This document shows, piece by piece, positions 52,112-60,371 of a stretch of 64,000 nucleotides of DNA. The number at the start of each line of letters is the position of its first letter. Position 1 is the stretch's first letter. Made by a program: the position numbers and the translations under genes. The stretch is from QHVT01 sp036399015 (lineage in GTDB: Bacteria; Acidobacteriota; Thermoanaerobaculia; Gp7-AA8): contig DASWNW010000089.1 in the NCBI GenBank assembly GCA_036399015.1, forward strand, positions 1 through 64,000, read 5' to 3'. The notes under the pieces were generated by a model. That model ran no database searches. It was given only the letters and a program-made list of their open reading frames with translations, and had not been told where the DNA came from.

Positions 52112-54796
52112 ATGGCTGACGACAGCACCGAAACACCGACATTCAACGAGCAGCGCTACCCCGTCAACATCGAAGACGAGATGCGCAAGTCGTATCTCGA
52201 CTACGCGATGTCCGTCATCATCGGACGCGCGCTGCCGGACGTCCGCGACGGCCTCAAGCCGGTCCACCGCCGCATCCTCTACGGGATGTACGAGCAGGGG
52301 AACACCGCCGGCAAGGCCTATAAGAAGAGCGCCCGCATCGTCGGCGACGTCATGGGCAAGTTCCACCCGCACGGCGACAGCGCGATCTACGACACGGTCG
52401 TGCGCATGGCGCAGGACTTCTCGATGCGCTACCGGCTCGTCGACGGGCAGGGCAACTTCGGCTCGCTCGACGGCGACAACCCCGCCGCGATGCGTTACAC
52501 CGAGGTGCGGCTGACGCGGCTCGCCGAAGAGCTGCTGCGCGACGACATCGACAAGGAAACGATCGACTGGGTCCCGAACTACGACGGCTCGCTTTCCGAG
52601 CCCTCGGTGCTGCCGGCGAAGTTTCCGAACCTCCTCGTCAACGGCTCCTCGGGCATCGCCGTCGGCATGGCAACGAACATCCCGCCGCACAACCTCGGTG
52701 AGGTCGTCGACGCCTGCCTGATGATGATCGACAACCCGGCCGTGACGGTGCAGGAGCTGATGACGGTCCTGCCGGGACCCGACTTCCCCACCGCCGGCTA
52801 CATCCACGGCCTGGAGGGGATCCGTCAGGCGTACGAGACCGGCCGCGGCATCATCCAGGTGCGCGCCCGCGCCATCATCGAGACGCAGAAGAAGAGCGAG
52901 AAGCAGCAGATCGTCGTGACGGAAGTGCCGTACATGACGAACAAGGCCCGCCTGCTGGAGAAGATCGCGGAGCTCGTGCGCGACAAGCGCATCGAGGGGA
53001 TCTCCGATCTCCGCGACGAGTCGGACCGCGAAGGCATCCGCGTCGTCATCGAGTTGAAGCGCGACGCCATCCCCGAGATCGTGCTGAACCACCTGTATCG
53101 CAACACGCAGATGCAGACGACGTTCGGCATCATCTTCCTGGCCATCGCGAACAACAAGCCGGAGGTCATGGACCTCGGCACGATCCTGCGGCACTTCATC
53201 GAGCACCGCAAAGAGATCGTGGTGCGCCGCACCCGGTTCGACCTGCGTAAGGCAGAGGAGCGGGCGCATGTCCTCGAAGGTCTCGTCCGCGCGCTCGACG
53301 TGCTGGACGAGCTGATCGCGCTCATCCGCGCCAGCCGCACCGGCCAGGAGGCGAAGGACGGACTGATCGCGCGCTGGCAGTTCTCCGAAATCCAGGCGCA
53401 GGCGATCCTCGACATGCGCCTGCAGCGCCTGACGGGACTCGAGCGGGAGAAGCTGGTGCAGGAGTACCAGGAAGTGCTCGCGCACATCGCCCGCCTGCGC
53501 GAAATCCTCGCGTCGGAGAAGCTCGTGCTCGAGATCATCTCGACCGAGCTGCGCACGATCAAAGAGGCCTACAACGACCCGCGCCGCACCGAGATCATCC
53601 CTGACACGAGCGAGATCTCGATCGAGGACCTCGTCGCCGACGAGGACATGGTCATCACCGTCTCGCGCGGCGGCTACATCAAGCGTTCACCGCTCTCCCT
53701 CTACCGCTCGCAGCGCCGCGGCGGCAAGGGCCGCATCGGCATGCAGACGAAGGAAGAGGACATCGTCGAGCACCTCTTCGTCGCGTCGACGCATGCGTAC
53801 GTGCTGGTCTTCACCGACCGCGGACGCATGTACTGGCTGAAGGTGTACGCGGTGCCGGAGGTCGCGGCGAACGCGCGCGGCAAGGCGATCGTGAACCTGC
53901 TGCCGCTCGAGCAGAACGAGAACGTGCGCGCGCTCCTCACCACGCGCGACTTCACCGAAGGCAAGTACGTGGTCATGGCCACGCGCGGCGGCAGGATCAA
54001 GAAGACGGAGCTGGCGGCGTTCTCGAACGTGCGCGCGGCCGGCATCATCGCCATCGACATCGTCGAGGGCGACGACCTCTACGCGGTGCGTCTCTCGAAC
54101 GGGAACGACGAGATCTTCGTCGGCACCCACGGCGGCATGGCCATCCGCTTCCCCGAGTCGCACGTGCGCCCGATGGGCCGCGGCGCGGCCGGCGTGAAGG
54201 CGATCTCACTGCGCGGCGACGATCACGTGGTGGAGATGGACGTGCTCCCCGGCTCACTGGCCGAGGTGCCGCCGCCGCCCGCTGACGAGGATGCGGCGGA
54301 GGAAGTGGAGCTGGTCGAGGAGAGCGTCGAGACCGCCGAGGCGGTCGACGCGGAGGCTGTCGATGCCGAGGGGGAAGAGGAAGTGGCGCCGGTCGCCGAT
54401 GATCGCGGCTACATCCTCACCATCACGGAGAAGGGCTTCGGCAAGCGGACGCCGGTGACGGCGTATCGCCTGCAGCGGCGCGGCGGACTCGGTCTGTCGA
54501 ACATCAAGATCACGGAGAAGAACGGGATGGTGGCCGGGCTCGCGCACGTCGGCGAGGACGAGCAGATCCTGCTCATCACCGAGCAGGGGATGATGATCCG
54601 CACCGGCGTCTCCAGCATCCGCATCGCCGGCCGGAAGACGCAGGGTGTGCGCGTCATTCACATCGACGAGAGCGATACGGTCGTCGCGGCGGTGAAGCTG
54701 CTGGAGCGGGAGCAGCCGGAATCGGAAGAGCCGGCGGAAGAGCCGGTGGACGAGACCGCGGAGAATCCCGAAACGCCGGACGAACCGGTGCACTAA
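52112..54796 (+). CDS. gyrA: DNA gyrase subunit A
   Basis: This 894-residue DNA breakage-reunion subunit has the active-site tyrosine Y129 in AMRYTEVR. The quinolone region reads HPHGDSAIYD with S90 and D94, the susceptible residues. The GyrA box QRRGGKG near 534 marks true gyrase rather than Topo IV. In the C-terminal pinwheel an acidic insert of about 50 residues (about 715-766, Glu/Asp/Ala/Val-rich) separates blades, and the C-terminal tail is also acidic. Confidence 0.97.
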   Translation: MADDSTETPTFNEQRYPVNIEDEMRKSYLDYAMSVIIGRALPDVRDGLKPVHRRILYGMYEQGNTAGKAYKKSARIVGDVMGKFHPHGDSAIYDTVVRMAQDFSMRYRLVDGQGNFGSLDGDNPAAMRYTEVRLTRLAEELLRDDIDKETIDWVPNYDGSLSEPSVLPAKFPNLLVNGSSGIAVGMATNIPPHNLGEVVDACLMMIDNPAVTVQELMTVLPGPDFPTAGYIHGLEGIRQAYETGRGIIQVRARAIIETQKKSEKQQIVVTEVPYMTNKARLLEKIAELVRDKRIEGISDLRDESDREGIRVVIELKRDAIPEIVLNHLYRNTQMQTTFGIIFLAIANNKPEVMDLGTILRHFIEHRKEIVVRRTRFDLRKAEERAHVLEGLVRALDVLDELIALIRASRTGQEAKDGLIARWQFSEIQAQAILDMRLQRLTGLEREKLVQEYQEVLAHIARLREILASEKLVLEIISTELRTIKEAYNDPRRTEIIPDTSEISIEDLVADEDMVITVSRGGYIKRSPLSLYRSQRRGGKGRIGMQTKEEDIVEHLFVASTHAYVLVFTDRGRMYWLKVYAVPEVAANARGKAIVNLLPLEQNENVRALLTTRDFTEGKYVVMATRGGRIKKTELAAFSNVRAAGIIAIDIVEGDDLYAVRLSNGNDEIFVGTHGGMAIRFPESHVRPMGRGAAGVKAISLRGDDHVVEMDVLPGSLAEVPPPPADEDAAEEVELVEESVETAEAVDAEAVDAEGEEEVAPVADDRGYILTITEKGFGKRTPVTAYRLQRRGGLGLSNIKITEKNGMVAGLAHVGEDEQILLITEQGMMIRTGVSSIRIAGRKTQGVRVIHIDESDTVVAAVKLLEREQPESEEPAEEPVDETAENPETPDEPVH

Positions 54797-54805
54797 ACTG
54801 CCGAC

Positions 54806-55084
54806 ATGCGCCCCTCGCGCGAACGCCTGGAGCATCTCGCGCGCGAGCTCGTCGAAACGCTCGCGCGCTCCAAGTCCGTGATCCTGCTGAAGGATCGCGA
54901 GGCGGTGCGTCAGGCCGTGGCGCAGGCGCTGGCAGAGGAGATGCGGCGGGAGGAGCAGCGCGAGGAGAATGCGCGCCGCCGTCTCGCCGCGCTGCGCGCG
55001 CCGCGGCCGCACACGAAAGAGTGGGATGAGCTCTTCCTGAAGTTCATCGAGGAAGAGGCGATGCGCGACGGACTCGATAGCTAG
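54806..55084 (+). CDS. DUF507 family protein
   Basis: This 92-residue charged helical protein begins MRPSRERLEHLARELVETL and contains a central EEMRREEQREENARRR helix and the C-terminal WDELFLKFIEEEAMRDGL. These features resemble DUF507, a small family of unknown function. It starts nine bases after gyrA and is probably cotranscribed. Confidence 0.72.
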   Translation: MRPSRERLEHLARELVETLARSKSVILLKDREAVRQAVAQALAEEMRREEQREENARRRLAALRAPRPHTKEWDELFLKFIEEEAMRDGLDS

Positions 55085-55161
55085 CCGGCACGGCCGGCAG
55101 CGCTGGTTGCTCCGCCGGTGCACGTACGGCCACTCCGTCGGTGCGTTCTGCCGCGCAGGCC

Positions 55162-55602
55162 CTAGCGGTGCTTGCGGCGCTTGCGGCGCGATCCGCCGGC
55201 GGCGGGATCGGGATCGGCGGGATCGCCTTCCACGGGAGCGGCGTTCTGGCCTTCGTCGGCGTTCACCACGGGATCAGCCGCCGGTGGCGCCGGCGTGGGC
55301 TCGGCAAGTTGCGGCGCATCGCCAACGACCTCTGAGGGTCCGCCGCGGAGGGTGACGTCGTCGTCGGCAATCATCCGCCGGAGACGCTGCGCCTTGGTCC
55401 GCTCGAAGATGCCGCCCGAGTGGCCGGCCGGAATCCAACTGTTCCCCGCGCACTTCGGGCAGCGCCCGCGAAACGCGATGTTCTTCCCGCAGTCGGGACA
55501 GATGATGACGAGCGAATGAGAGAGCTCGAACTTCTGCTCTCCCTCGGCATCCAGGCTGTTCAGGAACGCTGCAAGGTTGGTAAACGTCTCGTCGAGGGGC
55601 AT
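55162..55602 (-). CDS. Zinc-ribbon protein of unknown function
   Basis: This 146-residue protein has one zinc ribbon (C35, C38, C48, C51 in CPDCGK...CPKC) followed by a long disordered Pro/Ala/Asp tail and a very basic end (RRKRRKHR). The ribbon suggests nucleic-acid or protein binding; nothing else is recognisable. It stands alone on the minus strand after DUF507. Confidence 0.6.
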   Translation of the reverse strand: MPLDETFTNLAAFLNSLDAEGEQKFELSHSLVIICPDCGKNIAFRGRCPKCAGNSWIPAGHSGGIFERTKAQRLRRMIADDDVTLRGGPSEVVGDAPQLAEPTPAPPAADPVVNADEGQNAAPVEGDPADPDPAAGGSRRKRRKHR

Positions 55603-55642
55603 CGGTACTCCGGAGCGGGCTTTACTGCACGCGACGTGCCGA

Positions 55643-55686
55643 GGGGGGTCTCAGAGTCGCAGAGTCTCAAAGTCGCAGAGGAGGGT
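55643..55686. repeat. Left arm of a GTCTCAGA-family element enclosing a gene
   Basis: GGGGGG, then tandem GTCTCAGA-GTCGCAGA-GTCTCAAA-GTCGCAGA, then GGAGGGT. It is inverted relative to the arm at 56097-56140, with matching GGGGG and GAGGGT ends. Together they bracket the four-helix-bundle gene. Confidence 0.85.
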
Positions 55687-55746
55687 GTAGGATTCTCGTT
55701 CCACACTGGCCGCCGGTCGCGCGCGATGTTCTCCGCACCCGGCCTT

Positions 55747-56106
55747 ATGAAGAAATCCTATCGCCATCTGTTTGTGTGGGAGGCGTCCGTCGATGTTGCG
55801 GTACGGATGATTGCGCTCGCCGACGAGCTGATTAGCCGAAAGCGCTTCGCCCTCGCCGATCAACTCGTCCGCGCGGCGTGCTCCGTGCCGAACAACATCG
55901 CCGAGGGCCAGGGCCGCGCGAGCACGAAAGACCGCCGCCACTTCCTCGTGCAGGCCCGCGGATCCCTGTACGAGTTGGAGACGCAACTCGAGATCCTCGA
56001 GCGAGCCCACATCGCGAAAGACACGACAGGAGTACGAGAAAGAATCGCGCAGATCGAATGCGGCCTCACAAAGATGATCGAAAACCTCGCGAAAGACCCT
56101 CTCTGA
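55747..56106 (+). CDS. Four-helix-bundle protein (IVP/S23 family)
   Basis: This 119-residue protein matches the four-helix-bundle family found in 23S rRNA intervening sequences and as stand-alone genes. Its features are an aromatic N-terminus (SYRHLFVWEASVDVAVRM), FALADQLVRAACSVPNNIAEGQGR, then FLVQARGSLYELETQLEI. Related Avd proteins act in diversity-generating retroelements, but no reverse transcriptase is here. The gene is enclosed by 44-bp inverted GTCTCAGA arms; its TGA stop lies inside the right arm. No SD is evident. Confidence 0.85.
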   Translation: MKKSYRHLFVWEASVDVAVRMIALADELISRKRFALADQLVRAACSVPNNIAEGQGRASTKDRRHFLVQARGSLYELETQLEILERAHIAKDTTGVRERIAQIECGLTKMIENLAKDPL

Positions 56107-56140
56107 GACTCTGCGACTCTGAGACTTTGAGACTCCCCCG
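56097..56140. repeat. Right arm of the gene-enclosing GTCTCAGA-family element
   Basis: ACCCTCTC, then TGAGACTC-TGCGACTC-TGAGACTT-TGAGACTC and CCCC, reverse-complementary to 55643-55686. It encodes the last codons and stop of the four-helix-bundle gene and ends three bases before the rng stop codon. Confidence 0.85.
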
Positions 56141-56142
56141 GC

Positions 56143-57642
56143 TCAGATCCGCATCACATCAAACTGCTCATGATGCAACGACTCGTCCGGCTTGAACACC
56201 AGGTGAATGCCGAGCGTCCGTTCCACTTCTTCGAAGATCGGGTCGCCGGCGTGGAGGGTGCCGTAGACGATGGGGTTGAGGCGGACGATGACGTCCTGCC
56301 CTTCGTGAAAGTCGCGCAGTTTCATCAGCTCGCGCCAGACCTCCAGGGCGATGGTCGTGTTCGACTTGATGCGGCCGCTGCCGCCGCAGTAGGGGCAGGC
56401 CTGCGTCAGTGAGCGTTCGAGGCTCTGCCGCACCCGCTTGCGCGTCATCTCGATGAGGCCGAACTCCGAGATCTGGAGGATCTTGGTCTTCGAGCGGTCC
56501 TTGCGGATCTCGATCTCGAGCGCGTCGAACAGCTTCTGCCGGTTCGAGAGGTCTTCCATGTCGATGAAATCGAGGACGATGATCCCGCCGAGGTCGCGAA
56601 GGCGGATCTGGCGGACGATCTCTTTCGCCGCCTCGAGGTTCGTCCGGAAGACTGTCTCTTCGAGGTTCTTCTTGCCGACGTATTTGCCCGTGTTGACGTC
56701 GATCGCCACCAGCGCCTCGGTCTGGTTGATGACGATGTAACCGCCCGACTTCAGCCACACCTTCGACTTGAGCGCCTTCGCGATCTCCGGTTCGATCCCG
56801 TACTCGTCGAAGATCGGCTCGTCGCGGCGATAGAGGCGGACGCGTGAGACGAGCTGCGGCTGGATCTGGTCGAGGAACTCGACGATGCGCTGGTACTGGT
56901 CGACCGAGTCGACCCAGACGGTCTTGAACTCGGGCGAGAGGACGTCCCGGATCGTGCGCAGCACGAGGTCGAGGTCGTGATGGATGGCGATCGCGGCCGA
57001 CGACTTCTCGGCGCGCCTGCGGATGTGCTCCCACAGCTCGGTCAGGTAGCGGAGGTCGGAGAGGAACTCCTGCTCGTCACGCCCCTCGCCCGCGGTGCGG
57101 ACGATGAAGCCGCCGTGACTGTGCGGCCGGATGCGCTCGAGCATCTCCTTGAGACGCGTCCGCTCCGCCTCGTCTTCGATGCGGCGCGACACGCCGATGT
57201 GGTTGACGGTCGGCATGTAGACGAGGAAGCGGCCGGGCAGCGTGATGTGGGTGGTGATCCGCGCGCCCTTGCCGGCGATGGTGTCCTTCGACACCTGCAC
57301 CAGGATCTCCTGCCCCTCACGAAGAAGGTCGGAGATCGACGCCTCGCTGCGATGCGCCGGCTGGACGTCGTCGAGATGCAGCTCGTCCGGCGTCTCGCTC
57401 TCGTACTCTTCGAGGTCCTCGATGACGTCGGAGACGTAGAGGAAGGCGTCCCGCTCCAGGCCGAGGTCGACGAACGCCGACTGCATCCCCGGGAGGACCT
57501 TGGTGACGCGGCCCTTATAGATGTTGCCGACGATGGTGCGGTGGCGGGTACGCTCGACCCACAGTTCGGCGACCTGACCTTCGTCCAGCAGGGCGATGCG
57601 CGACTCGTGCTTGGTCGCATTGATCACGATCTCGCGCGACAT
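56143..57642 (-). CDS. rng: Ribonuclease G/E family endoribonuclease
   Basis: This 499-residue endonuclease for rRNA maturation and mRNA decay is the short RNase G form. It has an S1 domain (VGNIYKGRVTKVLPGMQSAFVDLG near 38-60), an RNase H-like part, a DNase I-like active site (AIDVNTGKYVG; VLDFIDM), and the zinc-link CPYCGGSGRI near 420. There is no scaffold tail. It is convergent with the four-helix-bundle gene; the right repeat arm separates them by three bases. Confidence 0.94.
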   Translation of the reverse strand: MSREIVINATKHESRIALLDEGQVAELWVERTRHRTIVGNIYKGRVTKVLPGMQSAFVDLGLERDAFLYVSDVIEDLEEYESETPDELHLDDVQPAHRSEASISDLLREGQEILVQVSKDTIAGKGARITTHITLPGRFLVYMPTVNHIGVSRRIEDEAERTRLKEMLERIRPHSHGGFIVRTAGEGRDEQEFLSDLRYLTELWEHIRRRAEKSSAAIAIHHDLDLVLRTIRDVLSPEFKTVWVDSVDQYQRIVEFLDQIQPQLVSRVRLYRRDEPIFDEYGIEPEIAKALKSKVWLKSGGYIVINQTEALVAIDVNTGKYVGKKNLEETVFRTNLEAAKEIVRQIRLRDLGGIIVLDFIDMEDLSNRQKLFDALEIEIRKDRSKTKILQISEFGLIEMTRKRVRQSLERSLTQACPYCGGSGRIKSNTTIALEVWRELMKLRDFHEGQDVIVRLNPIVYGTLHAGDPIFEEVERTLGIHLVFKPDESLHHEQFDVMRI

Positions 57643-57725
57643 GCGGCGCGAATTGTAGACTGCGCCGCCGGAACGACGGCGATGGAATCCATCCGCCGCA
57701 CCCGGCGTTAACCCGCTCGCCTGCC

Positions 57726-57754
57726 TTGACGGGGGGGTGACCGGATGCTATTTT
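57726..57754 (+). promoter_or_regulatory. tRNA-Asn promoter
   Basis: TTGACG (57726-57731), 17-bp spacer containing seven G, TATTTT (57749-57754). It lies 25 bases upstream of the tRNA, with a GC-rich discriminator. Confidence 0.7.
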
Positions 57755-57778
57755 CCGCCCCCTCCTGGAGACGAGTAC

Positions 57779-57854
57779 TCCGGCATAGCTCAGTTGGTAG
57801 AGCAGCGGACTGTTAATCCGCGGGTCGTAGGTTCGAGTCCTACTGCCGGAGCCA
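57779..57854 (+). tRNA. tRNA-Asn (GTT)
   Basis: A 73-base tRNA plus encoded CCA (57852-57854). Acceptor arms TCCGGCA/TGCCGGA, D-arm GCTCAGTTGGTAGAGC, anticodon arm GCGGA-CTGTTAA-TCCGC with anticodon GTT at 57812-57814, T-arm GTAGG-TTCGAGT-CCTAC. All stems pair and the discriminator is G, as in tRNA-Asn. Confidence 0.98.
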
Positions 57855-57918
57855 TCTCGCCGAGGTGTACCGCCCCGCCGGTCGCCTTTTGCCTTACCCT
57901 TACGCTCACCGGTCCTCC

Positions 57919-58626
57919 ATGAGCGTATCCCCCTTCCCCACGACGCGGCGCAGCGTCGTTCTCGCGCTGGCGAGCGCCGACGCCGGCGAGCGCACGCGCG
58001 CGTTCGACACGCTCGTGGCCTGCTACTGGAAGCCGCTCTACAAGTACGCGCGCGTGGCGTGGCATCGCTCGCGCGAAGATGCGGAAGACCTCACGCAGAG
58101 CTTTTTCACGCGCGCGTTCGAGAAGGAGTCGCTCGCCTCGTACGACCGCGCGAAGGCGAGCTTCCGCACGTTCCTCCGGCTGCTCTTCGACCGGCACGTG
58201 ACGAACGACTGGAGATTGGGACAGGCGCAGAAGCGCGGCGGCGGTGAGGTGCATCTCGACTTCGATGCAGCCGAGGCGGAGATCGTGACTGACGCGGCGA
58301 CGCTCGCGCCCGACGAGTACTTTCACCGGGAATGGGTGCGCAGCGTCTTCGCGGTCGCGGTGGAACGGCTGCGCGAGCGCTGCGAGAGTGAGGGGAAGCT
58401 CACCCATTTTGCGATCTTCGAGAGCTACGACCTGGAGGACGACCGCGACGTCTCCTACCGCGAGCTCGCCGCCCGCTTCGGCATCGCGGAGACGCAGGTG
58501 ACGAACTATCTCTCCGCGATGCGCCGCCGCTTCCGCGAGCTGGTGCTCGATGCGCTCCGCGAGGTGACGGCGACGGAGCAGGAGTTCCGCGCCGAGGCGC
58601 GCGCGCTGTTCGGAGGCGTGAAGTGA
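57919..58626 (+). CDS. ECF-like RNA polymerase sigma factor
   Basis: This 235-residue sigma factor has region 2 in RAFDTLVACYWKPLYKYARVAWHRSREDAEDLTQSFFTRAFE and region 4 in SYRELAARFGIAETQVTNYLSAMRRRFREL. It resembles the long ECF factors paired with Ser/Thr kinases in Acidobacteria and Planctomycetes, which lack a classic anti-sigma gene. The kinase gene overlaps its stop by GTGA. ATG 57919 is chosen over the upstream extension, which encodes part of the region after the tRNA. Confidence 0.83.
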   Translation: MSVSPFPTTRRSVVLALASADAGERTRAFDTLVACYWKPLYKYARVAWHRSREDAEDLTQSFFTRAFEKESLASYDRAKASFRTFLRLLFDRHVTNDWRLGQAQKRGGGEVHLDFDAAEAEIVTDAATLAPDEYFHREWVRSVFAVAVERLRERCESEGKLTHFAIFESYDLEDDRDVSYRELAARFGIAETQVTNYLSAMRRRFRELVLDALREVTATEQEFRAEARALFGGVK

Positions 58627-59492
58627 AGTGGCTTTCGGACGAGACGCTCGCGCATCTCCGCGACATCGCCGAGACGCCCGACCTCCGCGGCACGCGCTAC
58701 ACGCTGGTGCGCGAGCTCGGACGCGGCGGCATGGGAGTCGTGTACGAAGTGCACGACCAGGAGCTCGATCGCAGCGTGGCCATGAAGGTCGTCGACGATC
58801 CGACGCGCGGCGAGGCACGGATCATCGCCGCGCTGGAGCATCCGGGGATCGTGCCGGTGCACGACGTCGGGCTCCTCGAGGACGGCCGCTTCTACTACAC
58901 GATGAAGCTCGTGCGCGGCGTGCGGCTCGACGAGTGGGTGCGGCAGGAGCATGGGCGAACCGAGGCGCTGCGGCTCTTCGCGCGCATCTGCGAGCCGGTC
59001 GCGTTCGCGCACGCGAACGGCGTCGTTCACCGTGACCTCAAGCCGGAGAACGTGATGGTCGGCGAGTTCGGCGCGGTGCTGGTGATGGACTGGGGCGTCG
59101 CGCACGCGGATGGTGGCGCGCACGAGCGCGTCATCGTCGGCACGCCCGGCTACATGGCGCCGGAGCAGGCCCGCGGCGAGCGTGCCGATGCGCGCTCCGA
59201 CGTCTACGCACTCGGCGCCATGCTCGCGTTTCTCGCCGGCGACGACGCGCCGCGTCCACTGAAGGCGATCGTCGCCCGCGCGACGGCAGCCGATGCGAGC
59301 GAGCGGTACGCCGACGCGCGCGAGCTCGCCGACGACGTGGTGCGCTTCCTCGACGCGGAGCCGGTGAGCGCGTATCGGGAGAGCGTCTTCGAGCGCGCGG
59401 GCCGCTGGATCGTGAAGTACCGCGCCCTGCTCACGCTGCTGGCCGCCTACCTGGTCATGCGCGCGGCCGTACTTTTCTGGACCGGACATTAA
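58623..59492 (+). CDS. Hanks-type Ser/Thr protein kinase with C-terminal membrane helix
   Basis: This 289-residue kinase has glycine loop LGRGGMGVVYE (32-42), K55 in VAMKV, catalytic D138 in HRDLKPEN, and DWG (156-158) in place of DFG. The activation segment ends GTPGYMAPEQARG. A single C-terminal membrane helix (LLTLLAAYLVMRAAVLFW) anchors it with the kinase in the cytoplasm and no external sensor. The start is GTG, overlapping the sigma gene. Phosphorylation of the sigma factor is a plausible role, as shown for some ECF-kinase pairs. Confidence 0.9.
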   Translation: MKWLSDETLAHLRDIAETPDLRGTRYTLVRELGRGGMGVVYEVHDQELDRSVAMKVVDDPTRGEARIIAALEHPGIVPVHDVGLLEDGRFYYTMKLVRGVRLDEWVRQEHGRTEALRLFARICEPVAFAHANGVVHRDLKPENVMVGEFGAVLVMDWGVAHADGGAHERVIVGTPGYMAPEQARGERADARSDVYALGAMLAFLAGDDAPRPLKAIVARATAADASERYADARELADDVVRFLDAEPVSAYRESVFERAGRWIVKYRALLTLLAAYLVMRAAVLFWTGH

Positions 59493-59537
59493 AGGATTTC
59501 AAAAGGACGCTGAATAGAACGTCTGGAGGGACATGAC

Positions 59538-60371
59538 ATGAACAAGATCCTGGTGGGACTCATTCTCGGTACGGTGCTCGGCGCGGTCGACGGCCTCACG
59601 GCCTGGTTCACGCCCGAGGTGCGCAAAGACATCCTCGGCATCATCATCGGCTCGACCTTCAAGGGCATCATCGCCGGTGTGGCCGCCGGCATCTTCGCGC
59701 GCAAGGTGAAGTCGACGCCGGCGGGGATCGCCTTCGGCCTGGTGGTCGGCCTCGGGCTGGCGTATTGGGTCGCGGCGATGCAGGGCAAGTACTACTTCGA
59801 GATCATGCTGCCGGGAGGCACGGTCGGCGCGATCCTCGGCTGGGCGACGCAGCGGTATGGACGTCCGGCTGGGCGCAGCGGCGTTGCCGCCGCCTACATG
59901 CTCGCGCTCGCGCTCGTGGGTGTGAACGCGCAGGCGCTCGACCACGATCATCCGACCAAGCCGGCGCAGAACACCGCCTTCGAGAAGCTGAAGGCGCTCG
60001 CCGGAAAGCAGACGCCGACCATGGCCGGCGTCGGCGGCGGCAAGACGAACGTGGAGTACCGCGTCACGGCCGCCGGCACCGCGGTCATTGAGACGATGTT
60101 CGCGGGCGAGCCGCACGAGATGGTGACCGTGTACACGCTCGACGGCGACTCCATCAACGCGACGCACTACTGCTCCGGCGGCAACCAGCCGTACATGCGC
60201 ATGAACAAGGAGAAGTCGGGACCGAACGACTTGGTGTTCGACTTCGTGTCGCTCACCGGCGCGAAGACCGACGGCCACATCAAGGCGGTGCGGTTCCACT
60301 TCGACGGTGACAAGGTCGTCGAGACCTGGTCGACGACGGCGAAGGAAGACTACCTGCAGCTCTCCTACTAG
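59538..60371 (+). CDS. Membrane protein with C-terminal soluble beta domain
   Basis: This 277-residue protein has two parts. Residues 1-135 carry about four membrane helices with Gly-rich packing (ILVGLILGTVLGAVDGL; IIGSTFKGIIAGVAAGIFA; PGGTVGAILGWATQRYG; AAYMLALALVGVNAQA). The rest is soluble and resembles exported beta-rich proteins of unknown function: FEKLKALAGKQ, AAGTAVIETMFAGEPHEMVTVYTLDGD, LVFDFVSLTG. The helix at 120-135 looks like a former signal peptide ending NAQA, so a fusion of a membrane protein with an exported one is likely. GGAGGG precedes the ATG. Confidence 0.75.
   Translation: MNKILVGLILGTVLGAVDGLTAWFTPEVRKDILGIIIGSTFKGIIAGVAAGIFARKVKSTPAGIAFGLVVGLGLAYWVAAMQGKYYFEIMLPGGTVGAILGWATQRYGRPAGRSGVAAAYMLALALVGVNAQALDHDHPTKPAQNTAFEKLKALAGKQTPTMAGVGGGKTNVEYRVTAAGTAVIETMFAGEPHEMVTVYTLDGDSINATHYCSGGNQPYMRMNKEKSGPNDLVFDFVSLTGAKTDGHIKAVRFHFDGDKVVETWSTTAKEDYLQLSY

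Noticed and set aside
52379..52396. Quinolone-resistance substitutions in GyrA
   Set aside because: The region reads HPHGDSAIYD with Ser and Asp at the key positions, the susceptible form.
55747..56106. Avd-type protein of a diversity-generating retroelement
   Set aside because: No reverse transcriptase, template repeat or variable repeat is visible within the window on either side; IVP/S23-type is the better fit.
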